A stretch of DNA of 64,000 nucleotides, from positions 1 to 64,000 of the forward strand of contig NZ_CP076456.1 in NCBI RefSeq assembly GCF_018866305.1, in the 5' to 3' direction. The position numbers were made by a program, and so were the translations under genes. This DNA is from Arthrobacter sunyaminii (GTDB lineage Bacteria > Actinomycetota > Actinomycetes > Actinomycetales > Micrococcaceae). The notes under the pieces are model-generated. The model was not told the DNA's origin and did no database searches. It worked only from the letters and a program-made list of their open reading frames with translations. This document shows positions 36,753-45,047 of this stretch, piece after piece; positions within the stretch are counted from its first letter, which is position 1, and each line of letters begins with the position of its first letter.

Positions 36753-37316
36753 ATGACCACCGTAGAAGAGTCCATTGACGTTGCAGTTCCCGTGTCCACG
36801 GCATACAACCAGTGGACCCAGTTTGAATCATTTCCCCAGTTTATGAGCGGAGTGGAATCCATTACCCAGACTTCGGAAACCAACAACCATTGGGTAACGA
36901 AGATCGGCGGAGTGGAGCGGGTTTTCGATACGGAAATCACCGAACAGCATCCGGACGAGCGGGTCGCCTGGAAGAGCACGGACGGAACCACACACGCCGG
37001 GGTGGTGACCTTTCACCGGCTTGGAGACGAGGAAACCCGGGTGACCGTTCAGCTGGACTGGGATCCGGAAACCTTCATTGAGAAAGTGGGCTCCGTGGTC
37101 GGAGCAGATGACCGGCAGGTCAAGTCAGATCTGAAGGCTTTCAAGGAATTTATTGAGTCTCAGGGTGCTGCCACAGGTTCCTGGCGGGGCAACGTCGACG
37201 CCCCTCCCACGGTGCCCGATGCACCCGTCACCTCGACCTCTCCCCTGGCCGCGGCGCCTGAGGCGGATCCCGCCATGGACGATCCGGAATCAGGCGGTCC
37301 GCGGGCAGGGCTCTAG
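36753..37316 (+). CDS. SRPBCC-family (START-like) protein
   Basis: The 187-aa protein has an SRPBCC/polyketide-cyclase fold over residues 1-140 (TTVEESIDVAVPVSTAYNQW, ESFPQFMSGVESI, RVAWKSTDGTTHAGVVTFH). Such folds bind hydrophobic ligands. The last 45 residues are Pro/Ala/Asp-rich and look disordered. Its Shine-Dalgarno is weak (tagggacctcc). It is divergent from dps across about 200 bases. The ligand is unknown. Confidence 0.88.
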   Translation: MTTVEESIDVAVPVSTAYNQWTQFESFPQFMSGVESITQTSETNNHWVTKIGGVERVFDTEITEQHPDERVAWKSTDGTTHAGVVTFHRLGDEETRVTVQLDWDPETFIEKVGSVVGADDRQVKSDLKAFKEFIESQGAATGSWRGNVDAPPTVPDAPVTSTSPLAAAPEADPAMDDPESGGPRAGL

Positions 37317-37340
37317 TTTCACCGTCCGGGGGTTGGCGGA

Positions 37341-38825
37341 TCAGCCGCGGTCCAGCCCCCGGACCGCTGGGCCTTCCAGCAGCCTGCCGTCCGCTGCAAA
37401 CCGTGAACCGTGCAGCGGGCAGTCCCAGGATGCCTCGGCGTCGTTCCAGGCAAGCACGCCGCCCAGATGCGGGCAAACCGCAGAGACCCTGGATATTTCG
37501 CCGTCCACGGTACAGATACCCACAGGCCGCAGATTCTTGCGCACAACCTTTCCCTGGCCCTCGGGCGGGGCGGATTCGTCCGCCCCGGCCAGCGATGACG
37601 CCCAGCCGGCCAGCATTTCAAGCCCCACTTCGGCGTTGTCCCGCACGGCGGTAAGAACATCGCGGGAGGAAAGTTTCGGCTGGTACCAGTTAAGAGCCCC
37701 GTCGCCCTCCGCCGCAGGGGCGATGGCCTGGCTCAGTGCAAGGGCGGCGGCCACTGCGTTGGTCATGCCCCATTTGTTGAAACCGGTCGCCGCGAAAATG
37801 CTGCCGTCACCAAAAGGAACCTGCCCCACATAGGGCACTCCGGAGGCGGGCTCATAGTCTTGGGCGGACCACGCATAAATGGGATCCGCCACCGCAAAAT
37901 GATGTGTGGTCCACCGTGACAGGTCCTCCACCAGCGACTGTGGATGCGGATGGCGTCCGACGGCGTGGCCGTTCCCGCCGGAAATGAGGTAATCCGTTCC
38001 GCCGACACGGGCCGTACGCAGGGACCGTGAGGGGGAGTCAACGGACAAGTACATTCCCTGCGGCACCGCTCCGCGGATCGGATGGGCCATTGCGTAGGAA
38101 CGCAGCGGCAGGAGCCTCGCGAAATAACCGCCGCGGTCCAGGATTGGTATTCCGGTGGCCAGCACCAGATGGCGTGCTGACACGGAACCGGAGGGAGTCA
38201 GGACGCGGACCCGATTGTCCGCCGCCTTGCCTGCTCCGGTGACCCGGATCCCCTGGACCAGGGTCCCTCCCGCCGCCTGCAGTTCCGCAGCCAGTGCTGC
38301 CAGCGCCTGCAAGGGATGGATCTGTGCCTGTCCGGGCAGTTCCAGGGCTCCGGAGACTTCAAACGGCAGTTCGGTTTCCAGTGTCATCTGCGGTGACAAG
38401 CCGGCCGCTGTGGCGGCTGAAAACTCAGCCTCCAAACTCTGCCGGCCCTTCTCGCTGAGGGCATAGGTGTAGGCGGTGCGGATGTCGTGGTCCACCCCAT
38501 GATCGCGGCAGAAACGGAGCAGCCAGTCCTGGCCTGCCCGGTTGGCGTTCACATAGTCGCGGACGGCGTCGGCTCCTTGGTGGGAGGCGATGGTGGACAG
38601 CTGAACACCTTGGAGCAGGGAGACCTTTGCCGTGGTGTTCCCCGAGGTCACCGCTCCAACCTGCCGGGCCTCCAGCACCGCAACCTTCTGGCCGCTGCGG
38701 GCCAGCAGCAACGCAGCCGCAAGTCCGGTCAGGCCGGCTCCGGCCACCACGACGTCATATTCCGCAGAGGGAATAAACGGGTCGGAGGGGACGGGCGGGG
38801 CAGTGGACAGCCAGAGACTCTCCAT
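37341..38825 (-). CDS. FAD-dependent oxidoreductase with C-terminal Rieske domain
   Basis: A 494-aa flavoprotein of the DAO/glycine-oxidase-like family with a dinucleotide-binding motif VVVAGAGLTGLAAALLLA near residue 25 and a C-terminal Rieske [2Fe-2S] domain (last 100 residues) showing CPHLGG and CPLHGSRF. The enzyme probably oxidises a small amine or other substrate and passes electrons through the iron-sulphur centre; the substrate is unknown. The start lies two bases from the stop of the upstream SDR gene, so they form an operon. Confidence 0.93.
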   Translation of the reverse strand: MESLWLSTAPPVPSDPFIPSAEYDVVVAGAGLTGLAAALLLARSGQKVAVLEARQVGAVTSGNTTAKVSLLQGVQLSTIASHQGADAVRDYVNANRAGQDWLLRFCRDHGVDHDIRTAYTYALSEKGRQSLEAEFSAATAAGLSPQMTLETELPFEVSGALELPGQAQIHPLQALAALAAELQAAGGTLVQGIRVTGAGKAADNRVRVLTPSGSVSARHLVLATGIPILDRGGYFARLLPLRSYAMAHPIRGAVPQGMYLSVDSPSRSLRTARVGGTDYLISGGNGHAVGRHPHPQSLVEDLSRWTTHHFAVADPIYAWSAQDYEPASGVPYVGQVPFGDGSIFAATGFNKWGMTNAVAAALALSQAIAPAAEGDGALNWYQPKLSSRDVLTAVRDNAEVGLEMLAGWASSLAGADESAPPEGQGKVVRKNLRPVGICTVDGEISRVSAVCPHLGGVLAWNDAEASWDCPLHGSRFAADGRLLEGPAVRGLDRG

Positions 38826-38827
38826 GG

Positions 38828-39625
38828 TCAGGCCTCCATCCAGTCGGTGGAGGCAATGTGCGAGCCGCCCTGCGGCCCCATCTGCAGCATCCCGCCGTCA
38901 ACGGGCCAGGAGGCACCGGTGACGTAGCTGGCGGCCGGGGAGGCAAGAAAGGCGACAACGGCGGCGATCTCGCGGGCGTCGCCGGGCCTGCCCAGTGGTA
39001 TGCCGGGACGCTCCGCCCGGTGCGGGTCATCGTCATGCTGGTCCGTCATGGGGGTGGCGATTTCGCCGGGAGCCACCGAGTTTACGGTGATCCCGTACCG
39101 GCCAAGTTCAAGGGCCATGACCTTCATGAGGCCGCCCAGCCCGTGCTTGGATGCCGTGTAGGCTGCCGAGCCCACCCGCGGCTGGGTTTCATGAACGCTG
39201 GTCACGGCGATCAGGCGCCCTTCCCGGCCTGATGCCACCATTTTTTTGGCGGCGTGCTGCAGGCAGACAAAGGCTCCGTTGAGGTTGGTGTTCAGGGTGT
39301 CCATCCAGGTGGGAAAGTCCAGCTCGAGGAAAGGTTTGCCGTCCCCGGTGCCGGCGTTGTTGACGAACACGTCCAGTGATCCCAACTCCGCCGCAAGGTG
39401 GTCAATGACCTGCCCGCAACCCGGAAGGTCCGTGGTGTCCAGCCGTGCTGTGACCGACTTTCGGCCGAGGGCGCGCACTTCCTGCGATGTCTCCCTGGCC
39501 CCCTGCTCATCGGTGTGCCAGGTGATGCCCACATCCATTCCTGCTGCTGCGAGGGCCACCGCGGTGGCCCTGCCGATTCCGGAGTCGGAGCCGGTGACGA
39601 TTGCGGTGCGAGGAGCGAAAACCAT
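38828..39625 (-). CDS. SDR-family oxidoreductase
   Basis: A 265-aa classical short-chain dehydrogenase. Cofactor motif VTGSDSGIGRATA, the NNAG motif (FVNNAGTG), the catalytic Ser in AVTSVHE and YTASKHGL as YxxxK, and a typical C-terminus with the VDGGM motif are visible. The substrate is not predictable. It is the first gene of a two-gene operon with the FAD/Rieske oxidoreductase; the adjacency suggests related redox steps. Confidence 0.94.
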   Translation of the reverse strand: MVFAPRTAIVTGSDSGIGRATAVALAAAGMDVGITWHTDEQGARETSQEVRALGRKSVTARLDTTDLPGCGQVIDHLAAELGSLDVFVNNAGTGDGKPFLELDFPTWMDTLNTNLNGAFVCLQHAAKKMVASGREGRLIAVTSVHETQPRVGSAAYTASKHGLGGLMKVMALELGRYGITVNSVAPGEIATPMTDQHDDDPHRAERPGIPLGRPGDAREIAAVVAFLASPAASYVTGASWPVDGGMLQMGPQGGSHIASTDWMEA

Positions 39626-39792
39626 GATGGGTGAGCCCTTTCGGTGCCGGTCAGTTCAGGATGCTAAGCATGCTTCCCATGATCTGGTGATTGTGCAACA
39701 GTTGAGGAATTATTCGCTCCGGGGGATACGCGTTGAGCACTAGCCGGCCGCGGCCGGCAACACATGTCGCCAAGGCATAAAAGGAGTTTCCA

Positions 39793-40254
39793 ATGTCCTA
39801 TCCCATCCGCGGCAGGTCACTCCGCCGCACCAATGCACAGCGAGCCTCCTGGTATTTCGGCATTATCTTCATCCTGATCGGTGTTCTGGGCTTCGTTCCC
39901 GGAATCACCTCCAACTACGACGTCCTTTATCTTTCAGGGTTTGAATCCGAAGCACTGCTTCTGGGTGTTTTCCAAGTGTCCATACTGCACAACATCGTCC
40001 ACCTGCTGTTCGGGTTTCTCGGACTGATCATGGCCCGAACCAACAAACTGGCCCGGACCTACCTCATTGGCGGCGGCATCGTCTATCTTCTGCTGTTCCT
40101 TTACGGACTCATCGTGCCGCACCACTCCGAAGGGAATTTTGTTCCCGTGAACTCTGCGGACAACTGGCTCCACCTGATCCTGGGGGTCGCCATGGTGGGA
40201 CTGGGCCTGCTGTTCGGCTCACGTTCCGTTCCTGGGCGTACCTCTCCGGCCTAG
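39793..40254 (+). CDS. DUF4383 membrane protein
   Basis: A 153-aa protein with four transmembrane helices (about 17-38, 60-82, 90-110 and 125-145), of the DUF4383 family. The motif HNIVHLLFGFLGL in helix two and the C-terminal NWLHLILGVAMVGLGL contain the family's conserved His residues. A Shine-Dalgarno AAAAGGAG precedes the ATG. Function is unknown; relatives are often stress-induced, but nothing here proves that. Confidence 0.9.
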   Translation: MSYPIRGRSLRRTNAQRASWYFGIIFILIGVLGFVPGITSNYDVLYLSGFESEALLLGVFQVSILHNIVHLLFGFLGLIMARTNKLARTYLIGGGIVYLLLFLYGLIVPHHSEGNFVPVNSADNWLHLILGVAMVGLGLLFGSRSVPGRTSPA

Positions 40255-40339
40255 CCGTTCGGGAACGTTCACCCGGGGCGAAGAAGAGGAATCCCGTTCC
40301 TGAAACTGGCAGACTGGGGACAAACCTCTACAACGCACC

Positions 40340-41419
40340 ATGGACAGGCTGGAAACCGTTCCTGGGAGTAAGGAAACGGTGGACATCACAGCCAACCCCG
40401 CAGCCGAGCAGGCTTTCGGATCACAGGAGGTGCCGGACCTTCCGGACCTCGCCCGAAAGGCGTCGGCAGTCCACGGCAGCGCCGACGCCGGGCTGCGTCT
40501 GGCCCGCGACATTGCAGTAGCTGCCCCGTTCCCCGGTCAGGGGCGGACCAAAACACTGTGGTCCATCCTGGCCACCGTTGCTGCAGCCGACCTCACGGCT
40601 GCCCGGTCAATAGAGCCGCACCTGGATGCCCTGGCCATCCTGGACCAGGCCGGAATCAGCGCTGAGCCCGGAACCTGGGGAGTATTTGCCGCCGAAGGGC
40701 CCGGCATGGCCGTCACGGCTACCCCTGGCCCGGATGGATGGGAGCTGTCCGGGCGCAAGCCCTGGTGTTCCCTCGCAGCCCGCCTCGACCACGCTGTGGT
40801 TACCGCCCACACCGGCAACGGCCGCCGTCGCGCTTTCGCCGTGGACCTGCGTCAACCGGCAGTTACACCCGTGCCGGAAACATGGGTGAGCCGGGGACTG
40901 GCCGATGTCGACAGCGGACCGGTGGATTTCCAGCGTGCATCCGCCCGCCCCGTGGGTGCAGACAACTGGTACCTCGAGCGGCCCGGCTTTGCCTGGGGCG
41001 GAATGGGAGTGGCGGCCTGCTGGTACGGGGGAGCAGCAGCAGTGGCCCGGCGCATGTTCCGGGCTGCCGCGGAACGCGAACCGGACCAGATTGCCCATTC
41101 GCTGCTCGGCAAGGCTGACGCCCGGCTGCAGGCAGCCCGAGCCGTACTGGACGACGCCGCCGCCCGGGTCGACGCCGGTGACGCTGCCGGTCGCGACGGC
41201 GCCATGCTGGCGCAGCGGGTCCGGGGCATCGTGGCCGATGCCGCGGAAGAGGTCCTCATGCTGGCGGACCACGGACTGGGTCCTGGGCCGCTGGCGCTGG
41301 AAGAAGATCACGCCCGGCGCACCGCAGACCTTCGGATTTACCTTCGCCAGCACCACGCGGAGCGCGACTACGCCGCCCTGGGCCGGTCGCTGCTGCAGGG
41401 CGGGGAGATCCCGTGGTGA
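40340..41419 (+). CDS. Acyl-CoA dehydrogenase-family protein
   Basis: A 359-aa protein with the acyl-CoA dehydrogenase fold: an N-terminal helical part, a central beta domain (WGVFAAEGPGMAVTATPG, WELSGRKPWCSLAARLD) and a C-terminal helical domain. It is somewhat short and the canonical catalytic Glu region is not obvious, so it may act on an unusual substrate. It leads an operon with the PIG-L/methyltransferase fusion and a GT2 gene. The ATG follows TACAAC (40329-40334) by five bases without a Shine-Dalgarno, suggesting a leaderless transcript. Confidence 0.86.
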   Translation: MDRLETVPGSKETVDITANPAAEQAFGSQEVPDLPDLARKASAVHGSADAGLRLARDIAVAAPFPGQGRTKTLWSILATVAAADLTAARSIEPHLDALAILDQAGISAEPGTWGVFAAEGPGMAVTATPGPDGWELSGRKPWCSLAARLDHAVVTAHTGNGRRRAFAVDLRQPAVTPVPETWVSRGLADVDSGPVDFQRASARPVGADNWYLERPGFAWGGMGVAACWYGGAAAVARRMFRAAAEREPDQIAHSLLGKADARLQAARAVLDDAAARVDAGDAAGRDGAMLAQRVRGIVADAAEEVLMLADHGLGPGPLALEEDHARRTADLRIYLRQHHAERDYAALGRSLLQGGEIPW

Positions 41420-42741
41420 GCTTCAGCCACCTGGACGACTCCGTCCCCGAAGCCCGGTGGCTTTCAGCGGTTGAAGGCCGCAGCCACCTTGACCCGGCCC
41501 GGCTCTGGCCGCACGGAACCGGCCGGCTCGTGGTCCTGGCCGCCCATCCGGATGATGAAACCCTCGGAGCCGGTGGACTCATCGCGCTGACGGCTGCCCG
41601 CGGTATCGCCGTCGACGTGGTGGTGGCAACGGCCGGCGAGGCTTCCCATCCGGACTCTCCCACTTTCTCTGCCGAGCAGCTGGCACGCGTCCGGCGGGTT
41701 GAACTGCGCGACGCCGTCGCACTTCTGGCACCCGGGGCCACCGTGCACTTCCTGGACCTGCCCGACGGCGGACTGGCCCGGCACCGGAGCGAACTCGACG
41801 CCGCGCTGGCTGCCATCGTGGGCTCCGCCGCTAAGGAAAGCACGGTTCTGGCCGCGCCCTGGCGCAGCGACGGACACACCGACCATGACACCGCCGGGCA
41901 GGCGGCGGCCGCCCTTGCCCGAACCATGGGCCTTCCGCTGCTGGAATATCCGATATGGCTGTGGCATTGGGGCCAGCCGGGAGATGTCCCGGAAAACCTG
42001 GTGCTGCTGCCTCTCGGTGACGCTGCCGCCGCCAAGAAACGGGCGATGGACGCGCATGTCACCCAGGTGCGGCCCCTCTCGCCGGAGCCGGGAGACGAAG
42101 CACTGCTCAGCCCTGCCGTGCTGGCCCACTTTGAACGCAGCTTTGAGTCGTTTGCGCTGTCCACCCCGCGTCCGCCCCGCGAAGTCTTTGAGGATCTGTA
42201 TCAGAGCAGCTCTGATCCCTGGCACTTTGAGGACAGTTTCTACGAGCACCGCAAACGCGCGCTGTGTCTGGCCATGCTTCCGCGCCCGCATTTCTCAGCG
42301 GTTTTTGAACCCGGCTGTTCCATCGGGGTTTTCACCCGGGAACTGGCGGGCCGCGCTGATGCCGTGCTGGCGACGGACATCAGCGACCGTGCACTCGAAC
42401 TGGCCCGGCAGCGGCTGGCATCGGCCGGCCACGTGCGCCTGGAACAGGGGACCGTGCCGCAGGACTGGCCCCCGGGCCGCTATGACCTGGTGGTTGTTTC
42501 GGAGATCGGGTATTTCCTCCAGCACAGTGCGCTCGAGGAACTCATCGAGCGCACCAGTGAATCCCTGACGGACGACGGCGTGGTCCTGCTGTGTCACTGG
42601 CGCCATCCAAACGAGGGCTGGGAGCTGACCGGCGACCAGGTCCACGAAGCTTTCCGGGCACGGAGCGGCCTGCAGATCATCGCGGAACACCGAGAGCAGG
42701 ACTTCCGAATTGACGTGCTGGCCCGCACTGAGGCGCCTTAG
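41413..42741 (+). CDS. Bifunctional PIG-L deacetylase / class I SAM methyltransferase
   Basis: A 442-aa fusion. Residues about 35-235 are a PIG-L/LmbE zinc deacetylase (VVLAAHPDDETLGAGG with AHPDDE at 44-49; the later histidine in DGHTDHDTAGQ). Residues about 260-440 form a class I methyltransferase resembling NodS N-methyltransferases (SSDPWHFEDSFYEHRKR; SAM site VFEPGCSIGVFT; LATDIS). Together the two halves could N-deacetylate and then N-methylate an amino sugar. The GTG start overlaps the upstream stop by a few bases (GTG 41416 is equally possible), so translation is coupled. The substrate is unknown. Confidence 0.9.
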   Translation: MVSFSHLDDSVPEARWLSAVEGRSHLDPARLWPHGTGRLVVLAAHPDDETLGAGGLIALTAARGIAVDVVVATAGEASHPDSPTFSAEQLARVRRVELRDAVALLAPGATVHFLDLPDGGLARHRSELDAALAAIVGSAAKESTVLAAPWRSDGHTDHDTAGQAAAALARTMGLPLLEYPIWLWHWGQPGDVPENLVLLPLGDAAAAKKRAMDAHVTQVRPLSPEPGDEALLSPAVLAHFERSFESFALSTPRPPREVFEDLYQSSSDPWHFEDSFYEHRKRALCLAMLPRPHFSAVFEPGCSIGVFTRELAGRADAVLATDISDRALELARQRLASAGHVRLEQGTVPQDWPPGRYDLVVVSEIGYFLQHSALEELIERTSESLTDDGVVLLCHWRHPNEGWELTGDQVHEAFRARSGLQIIAEHREQDFRIDVLARTEAP

Positions 42742-42744
42742 CGG

Positions 42745-43446
42745 ATGCCCGCACCCGAACATTTGGCCGTTGTGATTCCGGCCCGCAACGAAGAGCAGCT
42801 CCTGCCCGAGTCTCTGGCATCGGTGGGTGCTGCCATGCGCGCGGCGGGGGAACAGTGCGGCATCGGGGCTTCAGTCACGGTGGTGCTCGATTCCTGCACG
42901 GACGGATCTGCGGATGTGGTGGCCGGGCTGCAGTCCCGGTGGGCTTCGGAGCTGGACCTGAGGATGGTGGCCGGTTCCTTCGGCCTGGTCGGCGCTGCCC
43001 GGGCAGCCGGCATTGCCGCCCTTCCGCAGCGGTCCGGACTCTGGATTTCCTCCACCGACGCCGACACGGTGGTTCGGCCGGACTGGCTCATCCGACAGTA
43101 TCGGCTTGCCGCCGTTGGCTACGGCCTGGTCCTGGGCACCGTGGTTCCCGCTGCGGCGGATCTCAGTGCTGCGGAGCTGGCGGAGTGGCAGGGACAGCAT
43201 GTTCTGGCCGAGGGGCACCCCTACATCCACGGCGCGAACCTGGGGTTCTCCCTGACGGCGTATCTCCGTGCGGGCGGGTTTTCCGCGCTGGCCGCCCATG
43301 AGGATGTGGATCTGGTGGCCCGGATCAAGGACACGGGCACACCGTGGATTGCCACCGACCAAACCCGGGTTGTTACCTCCGGTCGCAGGGACGGCCGTGC
43401 CCCCGACGGGTTTTCCCGGTTCCTGAGACAGCTGCTCCCGCGCTGA
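42745..43446 (+). CDS. Glycosyltransferase family 2 protein
   Basis: A 233-aa GT-A fold glycosyltransferase (VVIPARNEEQLLPESLASVG near the N-terminus, nucleotide-sugar/metal-binding STDADT, acceptor region HEDVDLVARI). No transmembrane helix is seen, so it acts in the cytoplasm, perhaps at the membrane surface. It starts three bases after the PIG-L/methyltransferase fusion, completing a three-gene operon. Donor and acceptor cannot be read from sequence. Confidence 0.91.
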   Translation: MPAPEHLAVVIPARNEEQLLPESLASVGAAMRAAGEQCGIGASVTVVLDSCTDGSADVVAGLQSRWASELDLRMVAGSFGLVGAARAAGIAALPQRSGLWISSTDADTVVRPDWLIRQYRLAAVGYGLVLGTVVPAAADLSAAELAEWQGQHVLAEGHPYIHGANLGFSLTAYLRAGGFSALAAHEDVDLVARIKDTGTPWIATDQTRVVTSGRRDGRAPDGFSRFLRQLLPR

Positions 43447-43539
43447 CGCTCCCCTCGCCGGGCATCTGCCAATGCGCCCGTCATGTCTATCCTCCCCAAC
43501 GTTATGGTCACCGGTCGGCCGGATGGTTAGCGTAGGGAC

Positions 43540-43779
43540 ATGGACGTTACCGAAATTCAGCACCGCATTTCAGAACTCGTGGAGAAGGAACAGGGGCTGC
43601 GGGATTCCCAGGCCGACGATCACCCCGAAGATCGGCTGGAGCAGCTGCGCCTGCTTGAAGAGCAGCTGGACCAGTGCTGGGACCTGCTGCGGCAGCGCCG
43701 CGCCCGTCTGGACGCCGGGGAAAACCCGGACGACGCGACGGTGCGGCCGGTGGGGGAAGTGGAAGGTTACCGGCAATAG
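43540..43779 (+). CDS. DUF2630 family small protein
   Basis: A 79-aa helical protein with the DUF2630 pattern ISELVEKEQGLR...LEEQLDQCWDLLRQRRARL...GENPD and the ending RPVGEVEGYRQ. Heptad-like Leu/Glu spacing suggests a coiled-coil hairpin. Function is unknown. ATG 43540 lies six bases after TAGCGT (43528-43533), with no Shine-Dalgarno, so it may be leaderless. Confidence 0.92.
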   Translation: MDVTEIQHRISELVEKEQGLRDSQADDHPEDRLEQLRLLEEQLDQCWDLLRQRRARLDAGENPDDATVRPVGEVEGYRQ

Positions 43780-43810
43780 CCCCGGTAAGAACCCACAGCC
43801 GAGCCACCCG

Positions 43811-44071
43811 TTAGCGGCGGGGCAGGACCTCGCGGGCCAGGGCGGCCATGCCTAGTGTGCGGCGGAACGGGCTGTTCCCCCGTGCTGCCTCCAGCGATGC
43901 CCAGAGGATCAGGGAACCTTTGCTGAGGGACCCCAGAATTTCCTGATACTTCGGTGTCAGGGCCATCATGGATGCCGCGCCGAGACCTGCCCACGCGAGG
44001 ACGGGCAGGTTGGGGACTTCGACAATTCGGATGCGTCCGTTGCGGTCCCGGAAAAAGTTTGTCAGCGCCAT
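43811..44071 (-). CDS. Small hydrophobic protein downstream of ku
   Basis: An 86-aa protein (MALTNFFRDRNGRIRIVEVP...) with one or two hydrophobic segments (LPVLAWAGLGAASMMAL and GSLILWASLEAA) and a basic C-terminus. I do not recognise a family. It starts three bases after the ku stop on the same strand, so it is probably co-transcribed with ku. A link to NHEJ is only suggested by adjacency. Confidence 0.75.
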   Translation of the reverse strand: MALTNFFRDRNGRIRIVEVPNLPVLAWAGLGAASMMALTPKYQEILGSLSKGSLILWASLEAARGNSPFRRTLGMAALAREVLPRR

Positions 44072-44074
44072 GGT

Positions 44075-44995
44075 TTAGGCACCCTTCCTGGTTTTGGCCG
44101 GAGCCTTGCGTGCGGGTTTCTTTTCCGCAGGCTTGGCGTCATCTTTTTGGGTGCGGGTAGAGGAACGCGTTCCGGAACCTGAGGGCTTGGACCCTGACCC
44201 GGATGATTTCTTGTCGCGGTTTTTTTCCACGCTGCGCCGCAGGGCTTCCATAAGGTCCAGGACTTTTCCGCCGTCCTCTTCGGTTTCGGTCCCGAAAGTC
44301 TCTTCGGTATCCAGGGCTTCGCCCTTTTCCAGCTTTGCTTCGATCAGCGTTTTCAGCTGCTCCTGATAGTCGTCAGTGAACTCGGCCGGGTTGAAGTCCG
44401 AGCTGAAGGACTCCACCAGGGTTGAAGACATCTCCAGTTCCTTGGCGCTGATCCGGACCTTCTCATCCAGTGACGGAAAGGTAGCTTCCCGGACTTCGTC
44501 CTCCCACAGCAGGGTTTGCAGGGTCAGCACGTCGCCGCGGACCCTCAGCGCACCCAGCCTGCTCTTTTGCCGGAGCGAAAACTGCACGATGGCCGTGCGG
44601 TCAGTGTCCTCCAGGGTCCGGCGCAGCAGCACGTACGACTTGGTTGATTTCGAATCGGGCTCCAAATAGTACGTCTTGTCGAAGAGGATGGGGTCCACCT
44701 GCTCGCTGGGCACAAATTCGACGACGTCGATCTCCCGGCTCTTCTCCACCGGCAGGGAAGCCAGTTCCTCATCGCTGAGAACCACCGTTTGCTCGCCGTC
44801 GTCGTACGCCTTGGCAATGTCCTTGTATTCCACTACCTCGCCGCAGATTTCGCAGCGGCGCTGGTAGCGGATGCGTCCGCCGTCCTTCTCGTGGACCTGG
44901 TGCAGGCTGACGTCGTGGTTCTCGGTGGCGGCATAAACCTTCACTGGCACATTGACCAGCCCAAAGGCTATGGCACCCTTCCAAATGGCTCTCAT
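44075..44995 (-). CDS. ku: Non-homologous end-joining protein Ku
   Basis: Bacterial Ku is a homodimeric ring that binds double-strand DNA ends and recruits LigD. The 306-aa protein has the Ku core (MRAIWKGAIAFGLVNVPVKVY, EICGEVVEYKDIAKAYD, DPILFDKTYYLEP) and a Lys/Ser-rich C-terminal tail of about 45 residues that in other bacterial Ku proteins aids DNA threading. ligD is encoded about 5 kb away on the opposite strand, so a complete two-component NHEJ system is present. Confidence 0.97.
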   Translation of the reverse strand: MRAIWKGAIAFGLVNVPVKVYAATENHDVSLHQVHEKDGGRIRYQRRCEICGEVVEYKDIAKAYDDGEQTVVLSDEELASLPVEKSREIDVVEFVPSEQVDPILFDKTYYLEPDSKSTKSYVLLRRTLEDTDRTAIVQFSLRQKSRLGALRVRGDVLTLQTLLWEDEVREATFPSLDEKVRISAKELEMSSTLVESFSSDFNPAEFTDDYQEQLKTLIEAKLEKGEALDTEETFGTETEEDGGKVLDLMEALRRSVEKNRDKKSSGSGSKPSGSGTRSSTRTQKDDAKPAEKKPARKAPAKTRKGA

Positions 44996-45047
44996 GTCTC
45001 CCAGTGAACACCAACCCGGGGGCCTCGACCAGAGTGCCGCGGAGCGC

